Source: Tardiphaga sp. 709 (lineage in GTDB: Bacteria; Pseudomonadota; Alphaproteobacteria; Rhizobiales; Xanthobacteraceae). Taken from it: a stretch of DNA of 64,000 nt. Of this stretch, positions 35,833 through 45,498 are shown piece by piece. Position 1 is the stretch's first letter; each line of letters starts with the position of its first letter. The notes beneath the pieces were generated by a model that ran no database searches, was not told the DNA's origin, and worked only from the letters and a program-made list of their open reading frames with translations. The translations under genes and the position numbers were made by a program. The DNA is taken from assembly GCF_032401055.1 (NCBI RefSeq), contig NZ_CP135529.1:4586501-4650500 (forward strand). The letters run 5' to 3'.

Positions 35833-38800
35833 ATGATCTCGTTGGTGCGCATCGCCCTCACCCGGCCTTACACCTTTGTGGTGCTGGCCCTGCTGTTGCT
35901 GATTGTCGGGCCGCTGGCCGCGCTTCGCACGCCAACCGATATTTTCCCTGATATTCGCATCCCTGTCATCGGCGTGGTCTGGCAGTATACCGGCCTCCCG
36001 CCGGACCAGATGTCCGGCCGTATCACAACGCCGTTCCAGCGTGCACTCACCACCACGGTCAATGACATCGAGCACATCACGGCGAATTCCTATGCCGGCT
36101 TCGGCATCATCAAGATCTTCTTCCAGCCCAATGTCGACATCCGCACCGCCAATGCGCAGGTCACCGCGATCTCGCAGACGCTGATCAAGCAGTTGCCGCC
36201 TGGCGCCACGCCGCCGCTGATCCTGAATTACTCGGCCTCGACGGTTCCGATCATCAACGTTGCTCTGTCAGGCGATGGTCTCACAGAACAGAACCTCGCC
36301 GATATCGGCATCAATCAGCTCCGTACACCGCTGGTCACCGTGCCCGGTGCGGCGATTCCGTACCCGTTCGGTGGCAAGCAGCGCCAGATCCAGATCGACC
36401 TCAATCCCGGCGCGCTACAGGCGCGCGGTCTGTCGGGGCAGGACGTCGCCAATGCATTGGCGGCGCAGAACCTGATCACGCCGGTCGGTACGCAGAAGAT
36501 CGGCGAGTTCGAATACACGATCAACCTCAACAATTCGCCGCTGAAGATCGAAGAACTCGGCCGGCTGCCAATCAAGAGCGTCAACGGCGCCATGGTCTAT
36601 GTGGACGACGTCGCCACCGTGCGCGACGGCAATCCGCCGCAGACCAATATCGTGCATGTGGATGGCAATCGCTCGGTGCTGATGCAGGTGCTAAAGGCCG
36701 GTTCGGTCTCGACGCTCGATATCATATCCGGCATCAAGCAGAAGGTGATCGACTATCGCGCGGCGCTGCCGGACGCGTTGAAGATCAGCTATATCGGCGA
36801 CCAATCCGGCTTCGTGCGCGGCGCCATCGAGGGCGTGGCCGTGGAAGGCGTTATCGCGGCCTTGCTGACGTCGGTGATGATCCTGCTGTTCCTCGGCAGC
36901 TGGCGTTCCACCGTCATCATCGCGGTGTCGATCCCGCTAGCGGTGCTCGGCGCCATCATCATGCTGTCGATGATTGGCGAAACGCTGAACATCATGACGC
37001 TGGGCGGTCTGGCGCTCGCAGTCGGCATCCTCGTCGATGACGCCACGGTGACCATCGAAAACATCAATTACCATCTGGAGCAGGGCAAGGACGTCGAGAG
37101 CTCGATCATGGACGGTGCGGCGCAGATCGTGACGCCGGCATTCGTGTCGCTGCTGTGTATCTGTATCGTCTTCGTGCCGATGTTCTTCCTCAACGGCATC
37201 GCGCGCTTCCTGTTCGTGCCGATGGCCGAAGCGGTGATGTTCGCGATGGTCTGGTCGTTCCTGTTATCGCGCACGCTGGTGCCGACCATGGCCAAGTATC
37301 TGCTGCAGCGGCATGTCCATCATGACGGCGAGAAGCCGCCGACCCGCAATCCGCTGGTGCGCTTCCAGCGTGGCTTTGAGGCCGGCTTCGAACGTATTCG
37401 CGGCGGCTATCATGGCCTGCTGGATATGGCGCTGGCGCGGCGCCCCGTTTTTGTGATCGGCTTCCTCGGCGTCGTCGGCGTGTCATTCCTGCTGGTGCCG
37501 TTCCTCGGCCGCAACTTTTTCCCGTCGGTCGATGGCGGCGCCATCCTGATGCATGTCCGCGCCCAGGTCGGCACCCGCATCGAGGAAACTGCCAACCAGT
37601 TCGCTGATATCACCAAGGCGGTGCGCAAGATCATCCCGCCGGATCAGATCGAGACCATGACCGACAATATCGGCATGCCCGTCTCCGGCATCAATCTCAC
37701 CTATAACAACACCGGCGTGATCGGCCCGCAGGATGGTGACTTCCAGATCAAGCTGAAGGAAGGCCACAGGCCGACCGAGGAATATGTCCGGCAATTGCGC
37801 GAACAACTGCCGCGGCAGTTCCCGGGTGTCAGCTTCGCCTTCCTGCCTGCCGACATCGTCAGCCAGATCCTGAACTTCGGCGCCCCGGCCCCGATTGACC
37901 TGCAGATCCGCGGTGCGAATCTCGCGGCGAACTTCGAATATGCCAACAAGCTGCTCGGCAAGATCCGTCGCATTCCCGGCATTGCCGATGCACGGCTCCA
38001 GCAGTCGCCGAACAATCCCGGCTTCAACATCGATGTCGACCGCACCCGTGCACAATATGTCGGCCTGACTGAGCGCGATGTCACCAACAGCCTCGTGGTC
38101 AACCTCGCAGGTTCGTCGCAAGTCGCGCCGACCTATTATCTCAGTCCCGATAACGGCGTGTCCTATTCCATCGTGATGCAGACGCCGCAATACAAATTGG
38201 ATTCGCTGGGTGCGCTGGAGACGCTGCCGATCACGGCCGTGAATGCCAGCAACAACTCCCCGATGCTCGGCGGCATTGCCAGCATCAATCGCTCGACCTC
38301 GAATGCCGTGGTGTCGCAATATGACATCCAGTCCATGGTGCAGATCTATGCCACCACGCAGGGTCGCGATCTCGGCTCCGTGTCCAACGATATCTACAAG
38401 GTGTTGGAAGAAACCAAGGCGGATGTGCCGAAGGGCAGCAATGTGGCGCTGCTCGGTCAGGTGCAGACCATGAACAGCGCCTTTGCCGGCCTGTTGTTCG
38501 GCCTGCTCGGCGCTATCGTGCTAATCTATCTCTTGATCGTCGTGAACTTCCAGTCCTGGTCCGATCCGTTCGTGATCATCACCGCGCTGCCGGCGGCATT
38601 GGCCGGCATCGTCTGGATGCTGTTCACGACGCAGACCACGCTGTCGGTTCCGGCATTGACCGGCGCCATCATGTGTATGGGTGTCGCAACGGCCAATTCG
38701 GTGCTGGTGATTTCCTTTGCCCGCGAGCGCTACGCGATCCTCGGTGATCCCATCAAGGCCGCGTCCGAAGCCGGTTTCGTCCGCTTCCGCCCGGTACTGA

Positions 38801-39030
38801 TGACGGCCCTGGCCATGATCATCGGCATGGCGCCGATGGCGCTGGGGCTGGGCGAGGGCGGCGAGCAAAATGCGCCACTTGGCCGCGCTGTCATCGGCGG
38901 CCTGATTTTTGCTACCATCGCCACGTTGATGTTCGTGCCGGTGGTTTTCAGCATGGTTCACAAGAAACAGCAGCCCGAAAATCAGCCTGCGGCTGACGTG
39001 GCTACCTCGGAGACTTTGCATGCCCACTGA
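35833..39030 (+). CDS. RND-family efflux transporter, inner-membrane pump
   Basis: The 1065-residue protein has the RND layout. TM1 (PYTFVVLALLLLIVGPLAA) is followed by a porter domain starting TPTDIFPDIRIPVIG. TM2-TM6 hold the proton-relay acidic pair in AVGILVDDATVTIENI, then come a second porter domain and TM7-TM12 (VNFQSWSDPFVIITALPAALAGI, given in part). It exports hydrophobic or cationic compounds using the proton gradient. Substrate cannot be inferred. The adaptor gene overlaps its end by 11 bases; no outer-membrane channel is present nearby. Confidence 0.92.
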   Translation: MISLVRIALTRPYTFVVLALLLLIVGPLAALRTPTDIFPDIRIPVIGVVWQYTGLPPDQMSGRITTPFQRALTTTVNDIEHITANSYAGFGIIKIFFQPNVDIRTANAQVTAISQTLIKQLPPGATPPLILNYSASTVPIINVALSGDGLTEQNLADIGINQLRTPLVTVPGAAIPYPFGGKQRQIQIDLNPGALQARGLSGQDVANALAAQNLITPVGTQKIGEFEYTINLNNSPLKIEELGRLPIKSVNGAMVYVDDVATVRDGNPPQTNIVHVDGNRSVLMQVLKAGSVSTLDIISGIKQKVIDYRAALPDALKISYIGDQSGFVRGAIEGVAVEGVIAALLTSVMILLFLGSWRSTVIIAVSIPLAVLGAIIMLSMIGETLNIMTLGGLALAVGILVDDATVTIENINYHLEQGKDVESSIMDGAAQIVTPAFVSLLCICIVFVPMFFLNGIARFLFVPMAEAVMFAMVWSFLLSRTLVPTMAKYLLQRHVHHDGEKPPTRNPLVRFQRGFEAGFERIRGGYHGLLDMALARRPVFVIGFLGVVGVSFLLVPFLGRNFFPSVDGGAILMHVRAQVGTRIEETANQFADITKAVRKIIPPDQIETMTDNIGMPVSGINLTYNNTGVIGPQDGDFQIKLKEGHRPTEEYVRQLREQLPRQFPGVSFAFLPADIVSQILNFGAPAPIDLQIRGANLAANFEYANKLLGKIRRIPGIADARLQQSPNNPGFNIDVDRTRAQYVGLTERDVTNSLVVNLAGSSQVAPTYYLSPDNGVSYSIVMQTPQYKLDSLGALETLPITAVNASNNSPMLGGIASINRSTSNAVVSQYDIQSMVQIYATTQGRDLGSVSNDIYKVLEETKADVPKGSNVALLGQVQTMNSAFAGLLFGLLGAIVLIYLLIVVNFQSWSDPFVIITALPAALAGIVWMLFTTQTTLSVPALTGAIMCMGVATANSVLVISFARERYAILGDPIKAASEAGFVRFRPVLMTALAMIIGMAPMALGLGEGGEQNAPLGRAVIGGLIFATIATLMFVPVVFSMVHKKQQPENQPAADVATSETLHAH

Positions 39031-40228
39031 GCAGACCCCCCCGGTGTCACGCCGCAAGCTCGGCCTGGTCGGAGTGATTGGCTTGTGCGCCGCCGGCGCC
39101 ATCGTCGTCACCGGCATCATGGCCCGCGCCAAGACCGAGAGCGATTTGAAGACCTGGACCGACGATCAGGCGATCCCGACGGTGGCTGTGGCTCCGCCGG
39201 ATGCCCGCGTTCTCAACGCGTCGCTCGATCTGCCCGGCCGGCTCGAAGCCTATTACCGCGCGCCGATTTTTGCCCGCGTCTCGGGCTATCTGAAGAGCTG
39301 GAGCGCCGATATCGGTGCACAGGTCAGATCCGGCCAGGTGATCGCCGAGATCGAAGCCCCGGATCTCGATCAGCAGTTGCTGCAGGCCCGCGCCGATCTC
39401 GTCAGTCAGCAGTCCAGCGCCAAGCTGTCGGAAGCGACGCTGAACCGCCGCAAGACGCTGGTGGCGTCGAATTTCGTCTCGGCGCAGGAAATCGACGAGC
39501 GCACTGCCGATCTGAACAACAAGCGCGCCGCCGTGAATTCCGGCCAAGCCAATGTCGAGCGTCTGGAAGCGCTGGCCGGTTACAAGAAGATCACCGCGCC
39601 GTTCGATGGCGTTGTGACCCAGCGCAACACCGACGTCGGCGCGCTGATCTCGGGCGGCACCGGCACCGGTGCCGCGATGTTCGTGGTATCTGATATCAAG
39701 AAGCTGCGCGTTTATGTCGACGTGCCGCAGAGCTATGTGCCGGCGATCAGGTTAGGTGCCAAGGCGATCATCAGCGTGCCCGATCATCCGAACAAGACGT
39801 TCCCGGCCACGGTGGAAGCTTCGTCGCAATCGGTCGATGTAGCTTCGGGGACCACGCGAATGCAGCTTGTGCTCGACAACCCCAACGGCGAATTGCTGCC
39901 GGGCGGTTATGCCAATGTGAAGATGAGCCTCGCGCGTGATTCCGCGCCGCTGCATGTGCCGGCTTCGGCACTGATCTTCAACAAGAGCGGCCTGCGCGTC
40001 GCAACCGTTGGACCGGACGACAAGATCCTGTTCAAGACCGTGACCATCGCCAGGGATCTCGGCCGCGACATCGAGCTCGCATCCGGCATCGCCGCCGACG
40101 ATCGCATCGTCATTGCCCCGCCGGACGGCCTCAACGACGGCGACAAGGTCCGTATCACTGGCGGCAGCGGTACTCCGAAAAACGGCAAGCCGACGGCCGA
40201 GACGGACAAGAAGGAAGTGAAGGGGTAG
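39020..40228 (+). CDS. RND efflux periplasmic adaptor subunit
   Basis: The 402-residue membrane-fusion protein has an N-terminal anchor helix (LGLVGVIGLCAAGAIVVTGIM, given in part) and no lipobox. A lipoyl half-motif (IFARVSGYLKSWSADIGAQV, then AEIEAPDLDQQL) is followed by an alpha-helical hairpin (about 115-190) and the second lipoyl half (ITAPFDGVVTQRNTDVGALI). Beta-barrel and membrane-proximal domains end the protein. It joins the pump to an outer-membrane channel encoded elsewhere. Pump-before-adaptor order is the reverse of acrAB. Confidence 0.9.
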   Translation: MPTEQTPPVSRRKLGLVGVIGLCAAGAIVVTGIMARAKTESDLKTWTDDQAIPTVAVAPPDARVLNASLDLPGRLEAYYRAPIFARVSGYLKSWSADIGAQVRSGQVIAEIEAPDLDQQLLQARADLVSQQSSAKLSEATLNRRKTLVASNFVSAQEIDERTADLNNKRAAVNSGQANVERLEALAGYKKITAPFDGVVTQRNTDVGALISGGTGTGAAMFVVSDIKKLRVYVDVPQSYVPAIRLGAKAIISVPDHPNKTFPATVEASSQSVDVASGTTRMQLVLDNPNGELLPGGYANVKMSLARDSAPLHVPASALIFNKSGLRVATVGPDDKILFKTVTIARDLGRDIELASGIAADDRIVIAPPDGLNDGDKVRITGGSGTPKNGKPTAETDKKEVKG

Positions 40229-40240
40229 GGCGTTGACGCC

Positions 40241-40274
40241 GCGCTATGCCGGGCTCGTATGCCCGGCATAGCGC
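40241..40274. terminator. Strong stem-loop between convergent genes
   Basis: GCGCTATGCCGGGC pairs perfectly with GCCCGGCATAGCGC (14 bp) around a 6-base loop, between the adaptor gene and the thioesterase gene. T runs are short, so a bidirectional terminator is likely but not certain. Confidence 0.6.
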
Positions 40275-40293
40275 CCCCTCCGTTTACGATTAT

Positions 40294-40749
40294 CTAGTGC
40301 GTGATGCCTTCGCGATCGAATAGCGCCATCAAGGTGCAGCTCATTGTTGCGATCAGCTTCTCCTCGCCTCTCTCCACCGCAAAGGCCTGGCCCTCACAAA
40401 CCGTTATGGTTCGGCCGGGCTTGAGCACGCGGGCCCGAAACAGGAACTGCTCGCCGCGGGCCGGGGCCAGAAAATTGGTCTTGAATTCGACGGTCAGAAC
40501 CGCGGCATCGTCGGGCATCAGCGAGAAGGCGGCATATCCGCAGGCTGTATCCAGCGCTGTCGTGATGATGCCGGCATGAATGAATCCATGCTGCTGCGTA
40601 AAGGCGGTGTTGTACGGCATTTTGAGTTCGACTTCGCCGGCGGCCTGGCGAGCGACTTCGATACCCAGTGTTGTCATCGCCGTTTGGCGCGCGAAGCTCG
40701 CCTGCACACGGGCCTCGAAGTTTGCATCCTTTGGAATGAATTTGGTCAT
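40294..40749 (-). CDS. PaaI-family hotdog thioesterase
   Basis: The 151-residue protein has the hotdog-fold signature FTQQHGFIHAGIITTALDTACGYAA (in part), with the conserved Asp of the PaaI/4HBT family, and later EFKTNFLAPARGEQ. It hydrolyses acyl-CoA thioesters, probably freeing CoA from stalled intermediates. It ends a minus-strand operon with the thiolase-like and nitronate monooxygenase genes (gaps 6 and 17 bases). Confidence 0.85.
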   Translation of the reverse strand: MTKFIPKDANFEARVQASFARQTAMTTLGIEVARQAAGEVELKMPYNTAFTQQHGFIHAGIITTALDTACGYAAFSLMPDDAAVLTVEFKTNFLAPARGEQFLFRARVLKPGRTITVCEGQAFAVERGEEKLIATMSCTLMALFDREGITH

Positions 40750-40755
40750 CTCGCT

Positions 40756-42273
40756 TTACTGCGCCTTTCGCCACTCCAGCACGCCATCATCCGCCGTGCT
40801 GATCGGCCCCGACGCCCCCACCGGCGTCTTGTCCTGATCCATCAGAAACGCCAGCGTCGCATTGTCCTGCGCCGGCACACGCGCCAGCGCGCGTTCATTG
40901 GCCGCGGTGCGGAGGATCACCACGCCGTGTTCGATCTCGCCACCGCGGCCGTAGATCACCGTGAAGCTTTCGACAGTGCCGTTGCCCGAGGCCTCGGTGA
41001 CATATGTCGGGACCGGCTTGCGGTTGCGGTCGGCGTCCGCCTGCACATTGGTGTCCTGCGCGAGCGTCTCCTTTGGTGCCTCCTTCGACACCACCAATGC
41101 GTGGTGCTTGGTGACGAAGCCGCCCTGCGCGTAGAGCAGGCCCGTCTTGGTTCCCGCGCGGATTTTGCGGACCATCGCGCAGGCGGCATGCGCCATGTAG
41201 TCGTTCAGCGGCGCGCCAAAGAAGGTGAGACCGCCGGTCACGGTTGGTTGCACATCGCTGCCAAGGCCGAGGGTGCGGCGGGCCATCTTGGGCACGCAGG
41301 GGAAACAGCTATAGAGCTCGATGGCGCCGAAATTCTTGCCGGAGCCGCCGACCAGATCCATGGCCACCTTCAGCACCGCATTCTGCGCGTGGCTCTCCAC
41401 ATACTGGTCGCGGTCGAGATAGTCGCGCGGCTCCTCGGCTGAAGCGCCGCCCCAGATATGCACGATGCGGTCCTCGGGCACGCCAGCGGCGCGCGCTTTC
41501 GCAAGGCTGGTGACGAGGATGGCGGCCGACTGGTTCACCATCGGATTGGCGACCATTAGCTTGGTATAGGGCCAGGCAATCAGCCGGTTGTCGGGCGTCG
41601 GTGTAGTGATTTGTTCCGGTGTGTAAGCCTTTTTGATCCACGCCTCGGGATTGGTCGCAGCGACGCCCGCATAGCGTGACCACAGCTCGCCGGATTCGCG
41701 ATGCGCCTCCCGCGGCGTCTGGCCCCAATGCGCGGCAGAGGCGGCTTCATAGAACGGGTAGACCGTGACCGGTTTGGCCACGCCGAGCTTGGTCGCCATC
41801 GGCTTCTGATAGTTGGCACCGCGGAGCGGCTCCGGCGCATCCTTGGCGAATGGAGTCCAAGGCAGATCCACCTTGGCACGTTCGGCCTTGGTGGCAGTGC
41901 CCTGCGATTCCGCGCCGGTGATCGCCGCGACCTGGGATTCGCCGCGCGCGATCCGCTTCGCCGCCTCGTGAATATAGCGGATCGGACTCTCGCCGCCGAC
42001 CGGACCGTAATAGGCGTGCTTCGGCGCGATGCCGAGCTTCTCGCTGAGCTGCTTCTCCGGCGCGGTGTAACGCCAGCTCAGGAAGTTCACGATGTCGAGC
42101 GAGTCGATATCCCCAAGCAGTTTCCCGCCAGAGTCCTGCTCCGCGCGCTTCAGTGCTTCGATCATCAGCGCGAGCGGCTCAAGACCTTCCGTGAGCTCCC
42201 CCGGATGATCGGAGAATTCGCCGACGCCGACGATGACGGGGATGCGGTCTTCAGCTTGGTTCGATACTGCCAT
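40756..42273 (-). CDS. Thiolase-fold protein, annotated-type acetyl-CoA acetyltransferase
   Basis: The 505-residue protein belongs to the SCP2-thiolase-like group of acetyl-CoA acetyltransferases: IPVIVGVGEFSD near the start, VAAITGAESQGTATKA, YSCFPCVPKMARR, and GGFVTKHHALVVS. The usual nucleophilic Cys of thiolases, expected near GGESPIRYIHEAAKRIA, is absent; Cys occurs only in YSCFPC and HAACAM. It may be a thiolytic, Claisen or retro-aldol enzyme acting on an unusual acyl-CoA. It is the middle gene of an acyl-CoA operon. Confidence 0.8.
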   Translation of the reverse strand: MAVSNQAEDRIPVIVGVGEFSDHPGELTEGLEPLALMIEALKRAEQDSGGKLLGDIDSLDIVNFLSWRYTAPEKQLSEKLGIAPKHAYYGPVGGESPIRYIHEAAKRIARGESQVAAITGAESQGTATKAERAKVDLPWTPFAKDAPEPLRGANYQKPMATKLGVAKPVTVYPFYEAASAAHWGQTPREAHRESGELWSRYAGVAATNPEAWIKKAYTPEQITTPTPDNRLIAWPYTKLMVANPMVNQSAAILVTSLAKARAAGVPEDRIVHIWGGASAEEPRDYLDRDQYVESHAQNAVLKVAMDLVGGSGKNFGAIELYSCFPCVPKMARRTLGLGSDVQPTVTGGLTFFGAPLNDYMAHAACAMVRKIRAGTKTGLLYAQGGFVTKHHALVVSKEAPKETLAQDTNVQADADRNRKPVPTYVTEASGNGTVESFTVIYGRGGEIEHGVVILRTAANERALARVPAQDNATLAFLMDQDKTPVGASGPISTADDGVLEWRKAQ

Positions 42274-42290
42274 TGTTCTTGCTCTTGCCT

Positions 42291-43424
42291 CTATTCTGAA
42301 ACCAGCATGGTGAGGTGCTCTGCCGCTTCGGCAAAGTCCTCCTTGAATTCCTGCACAACTGCGCCTGCCGACTTGACGCTGTCAATCAGGCCGACGCCTT
42401 GCCCGACGAAATAGCTGACCAGATCCCGTGCCTGCGCATTGCCCGCGGCTGCGGAACGATCAATCGAGGCGAAGGCGTCGCGGCTGATCAGGCTCTGCAG
42501 TGGCATCGGCAGCGCGCCGGGGCTGTCTTCGCCGCGATCCCAGGCATCGGTCCAGACCGAGCGCAATTGCCGTGCGGGCTTGCCGGTACGGCCCCTGGAG
42601 CGGATCGCATCGCGCGACGAGGCGGCAATCATCTTCTCGCGAAAGATTTCGGAGGTTTCGGATTCCGTGGTCGCGAGCCACACCGAACCGGTCCAGACGC
42701 CTGCCGCGCCCATCGCCATACAGCCGGCCATCTGCCGCCCGGTCATGATGCCGCCGGCGGCGAGCACCGGCACTTCGCGCATCGGCTTGATGGCCTTGAT
42801 CACCTCTGGCACCAGCACCATGGTCGAGACCTCGCCGCAATGGCCGCCGGCCTCGGTGCCCTGCGCCACGAGAATATCGACGCCGGCCGCAACCTGCCGG
42901 ATCGCATGTTCCTTGGCACCGACGAGTGCCGCCACCGGAACGCCATGGGCTTTGCCCATCTCGATCATCGCCTTCGGCGGCACGCCGAGTGCATTGGCGA
43001 TCAGCCGGATCGGATGGTTGAAGGAGACGTCGAGCAGCCGCAGTGCAGTCTCGCCGTCGAATGGCTGCGGCTGATCGGAGGAGACTTCGGTGATCTTGAG
43101 ATCGACGCCGTATTTCTTCAGCAGGCTCCTGGTGAAAGCGCGATGTTCCGGCGTGATGCGGCGCTCCAGCGACTTCCAGGTGACATCCTTCTCGCCTGCG
43201 GTGGAGATGTTCTCGGGGATCAGTACGTCGATGCCGTAAGGCTTGCCGTCGACATGATCGTCGATCCACCTCAGTTCCTGCTCCAGCGTCTCCGGAGAAT
43301 GCGCGGTGGCGCCGAGCACACCGAAGCCGCCGGCACGGCTGACGGCAGCAACCACGTCGCGGCAATGGCTGAAGGCGAGTAGCGGAAACGCGATGCCCAG
43401 CATCTCGCAGATTGGCGACTTCAT
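42291..43424 (-). CDS. Nitronate monooxygenase-like FMN enzyme
   Basis: The 377-residue TIM-barrel flavoprotein starts with CEMLGIAFPLLAFSHCRDVVAAVSRAGGFGVLG (in part) and has VAQGTEAGGHCG and PVLAAGGIMTGRQMAGCMAMGAAGVWTGS (in part), the FMN-binding signatures of the 2-nitropropane dioxygenase family. Members oxidise nitronates or act as enoyl-CoA-related or unknown flavin oxidases. It is the first gene of the operon with the thiolase-like protein and thioesterase, which favours an acyl-CoA role over nitronate use; this is inference. Confidence 0.85.
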   Translation of the reverse strand: MKSPICEMLGIAFPLLAFSHCRDVVAAVSRAGGFGVLGATAHSPETLEQELRWIDDHVDGKPYGIDVLIPENISTAGEKDVTWKSLERRITPEHRAFTRSLLKKYGVDLKITEVSSDQPQPFDGETALRLLDVSFNHPIRLIANALGVPPKAMIEMGKAHGVPVAALVGAKEHAIRQVAAGVDILVAQGTEAGGHCGEVSTMVLVPEVIKAIKPMREVPVLAAGGIMTGRQMAGCMAMGAAGVWTGSVWLATTESETSEIFREKMIAASSRDAIRSRGRTGKPARQLRSVWTDAWDRGEDSPGALPMPLQSLISRDAFASIDRSAAAGNAQARDLVSYFVGQGVGLIDSVKSAGAVVQEFKEDFAEAAEHLTMLVSE

Positions 43425-43634
43425 CGGCGTGTCTCCCTGAATCTCTTGTGACCCGCTTCATGTGGCGAGTTCGTGATGAACGCTAGCGTATGGGGAAGGG
43501 CGATGCCAAGCGGACGAGGGCATTCCGCCTGGCAAAATACCGGGGCAACGACGCCAGATTTCCTGCTTGCGCTTTCGCGTCATGCGGGAAATGCTGCGTG
43601 TAACAAGCAAAGCAAAAAATACGGGAGTGAACGC

Positions 43635-45302
43635 ATGGCCGCTGCACAGCCGCAATCTGTCTCACATCAAAACGCGCGCATCGATGTCGTGGTCGTCGGC
43701 GCAGGGTTCGCGGGGCTTTATCTGCTGCACAAGCTGCGCGGTCTCGGTCTCCATGTGAAAGTCTTCGAACAGGGCGGCGATGTCGGCGGCACATGGTACT
43801 GGAACCGCTATCCCGGCGCGCGTTGCGACGTCGAGAGCATGCAGTATTCGTTTTCGTTCGATGACAAATTGCAGCAGGAATGGAACTGGAGCGAGCGCTA
43901 TGCGCCGCAACCTGAAATCCTGCGCTATGCCGGCCATGTCGCCGATCGCTATGATCTGCGCAGGGACATCCAGTTCAACACGACGGTCAAATCCGCAGTT
44001 TTCGATGAGTGCGCTAATCGATGGGCGGTAACGACTTCCGATGGACAGGCCACCATCGCGCAGCATGTCGTGCTCGCGACGGGTTGTCTGTCGAATGCCC
44101 GCACGCCCGATTTCAGGGGCATGAAGGATTTCAAGGGCAAGGTCTATCACACCGGCAACTGGCCGCATGAGACGGTCGATTTCACCGGCCTGCGCGTCGG
44201 TGTCATCGGCACCGGATCGTCGGCGATCCAGTCGATCCCGCTGATCGCCGAACAGGCGAGCCAGCTCACTGTGTTCCAGCGCACCGCAAATTTTAGCGTG
44301 CCGGCGCGCAATGCGCCGCTTACCGATGATGAGCGCAAATCGTTTCGCGACAACTATCCGGAGATTCGCCGGCAGGCGCGTGAGGAGTTCAAGAACGGCA
44401 TCGTGCAGCCGGTTCCGGATCGCGGCGCGCTCGACGATCCGGAGCATGCAAGGCGTGAGAAGTATCACGCGCGATGGACATCGGGCGGACTTACCTTCAT
44501 GGGCGTCTACAATAACCTGGTCCTGGATCAGCGCGCCAACGATACCGCCGCCGATTTTATCCGCGAGAGAATCTCAGAGATCGTCAGCGATCCCGAAACG
44601 GCAAGGCTGCTGCAGCCGACCGATCATCCGGTTGGTTCAAAGCGTATCTGCGTCGATACAGATTACTATGCGACCTTCAATCGCCCGAATGTGACGCTGG
44701 TCGATATCAAGGCCCATCTGATCGAACAGATTCTGCCGCATGCCGTGCGCACCGGCGGCAAGAATTACGAGGTCGACGCACTGGTGCTCGCCACCGGCTT
44801 CGATGCGATGACCGGTTCGGTCGCCAAGATCGACATTCGCGGCCGCGGCGGCCAGACGCTGAATGACAAATGGGCGGAAGGCCCACGAACCTATCTCGGC
44901 TTGATGAGCGCCGGGTTCCCGAACCTCTTTATCGTCACCGGCCCCGGCTCGCCGTCTGTGCTGTCAAACATGATCGTGTCCATTGAGCAGCATGTCGACT
45001 GGATCACCGACTGCCTTAGCTATATGCGTGACCGTGGCGCAGAGGCGATCGAGGCGACGCATCCCGCGGAGGACAAGTGGGTCGCGCATGTCAATGAGGT
45101 CGCGGCCGGCACGCTCTATCCCCAGGCCAATTCCTGGTACATGGGGGCCAACATCCCCGGCAAACCGCAGATATTCATGCCCTATATCGGCGGCGTCGGC
45201 GTCTACCGGCAGATTTGCAACGATGTGGCGGCGAAGGACTATGAGGGATTTGCAATGACGGTGGGCGTGCGGCCAAAGACGAAGGAAGCTGTGGCATTGT
45301 AG
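43635..45302 (+). CDS. Baeyer-Villiger-type flavin monooxygenase
   Basis: The 555-residue protein has FAD motif VVGAGFAGLYLL, the GGTWYWNRYPGARCD stretch, the BVMO fingerprint FxGxxxHxxxW (FKGKVYHTGNW, from residue 166) and the NADPH motif GVIGTGSSAIQ. These mark type I Baeyer-Villiger monooxygenases, which insert oxygen next to a ketone to give an ester or lactone. ATG 43635 follows GGGAGTGA; the frame is open upstream without support. It lies amid acyl-CoA genes, so its product probably enters beta-oxidation. Confidence 0.93.
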   Translation: MAAAQPQSVSHQNARIDVVVVGAGFAGLYLLHKLRGLGLHVKVFEQGGDVGGTWYWNRYPGARCDVESMQYSFSFDDKLQQEWNWSERYAPQPEILRYAGHVADRYDLRRDIQFNTTVKSAVFDECANRWAVTTSDGQATIAQHVVLATGCLSNARTPDFRGMKDFKGKVYHTGNWPHETVDFTGLRVGVIGTGSSAIQSIPLIAEQASQLTVFQRTANFSVPARNAPLTDDERKSFRDNYPEIRRQAREEFKNGIVQPVPDRGALDDPEHARREKYHARWTSGGLTFMGVYNNLVLDQRANDTAADFIRERISEIVSDPETARLLQPTDHPVGSKRICVDTDYYATFNRPNVTLVDIKAHLIEQILPHAVRTGGKNYEVDALVLATGFDAMTGSVAKIDIRGRGGQTLNDKWAEGPRTYLGLMSAGFPNLFIVTGPGSPSVLSNMIVSIEQHVDWITDCLSYMRDRGAEAIEATHPAEDKWVAHVNEVAAGTLYPQANSWYMGANIPGKPQIFMPYIGGVGVYRQICNDVAAKDYEGFAMTVGVRPKTKEAVAL

Positions 45303-45308
45303 CTTTTT

Positions 45309-45480
45309 CCCTCTCCCCCAGCGCAGCGAAGCTGCGCGCTGCGGGAGAGGGTGCCTGAGCGAAGCGAAGGCGGGAGAGGGTCTTGCCGCATACGCAGAAT
45401 TGCCCTCTCCCGTCTCGACCGCTGTCGCGGTCGATCCACTCTCTCCACGGCGCGGAGCTTCGCTCCGCTGGGGGCGAGGG
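45309..45480. repeat. Multi-hairpin palindromic repeat between convergent genes
   Basis: Hairpins include CCCTCTCCC/GGGAGAGGG (45309-45351) around GCGCAGC/GCTGCGC (45321-45337), a second GGGAGAGGG/CCCTCTCCC pair (45372-45411), TCGACCGC/GCGGTCGA (45415-45434) and GCGGAGC/GCTCCGC (45452-45468). It shares its core with the repeat at 20414 and, like it, separates converging genes. Confidence 0.7.
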
Positions 45481-45498
45481 GAAGCAAGGGCTGTCCGT

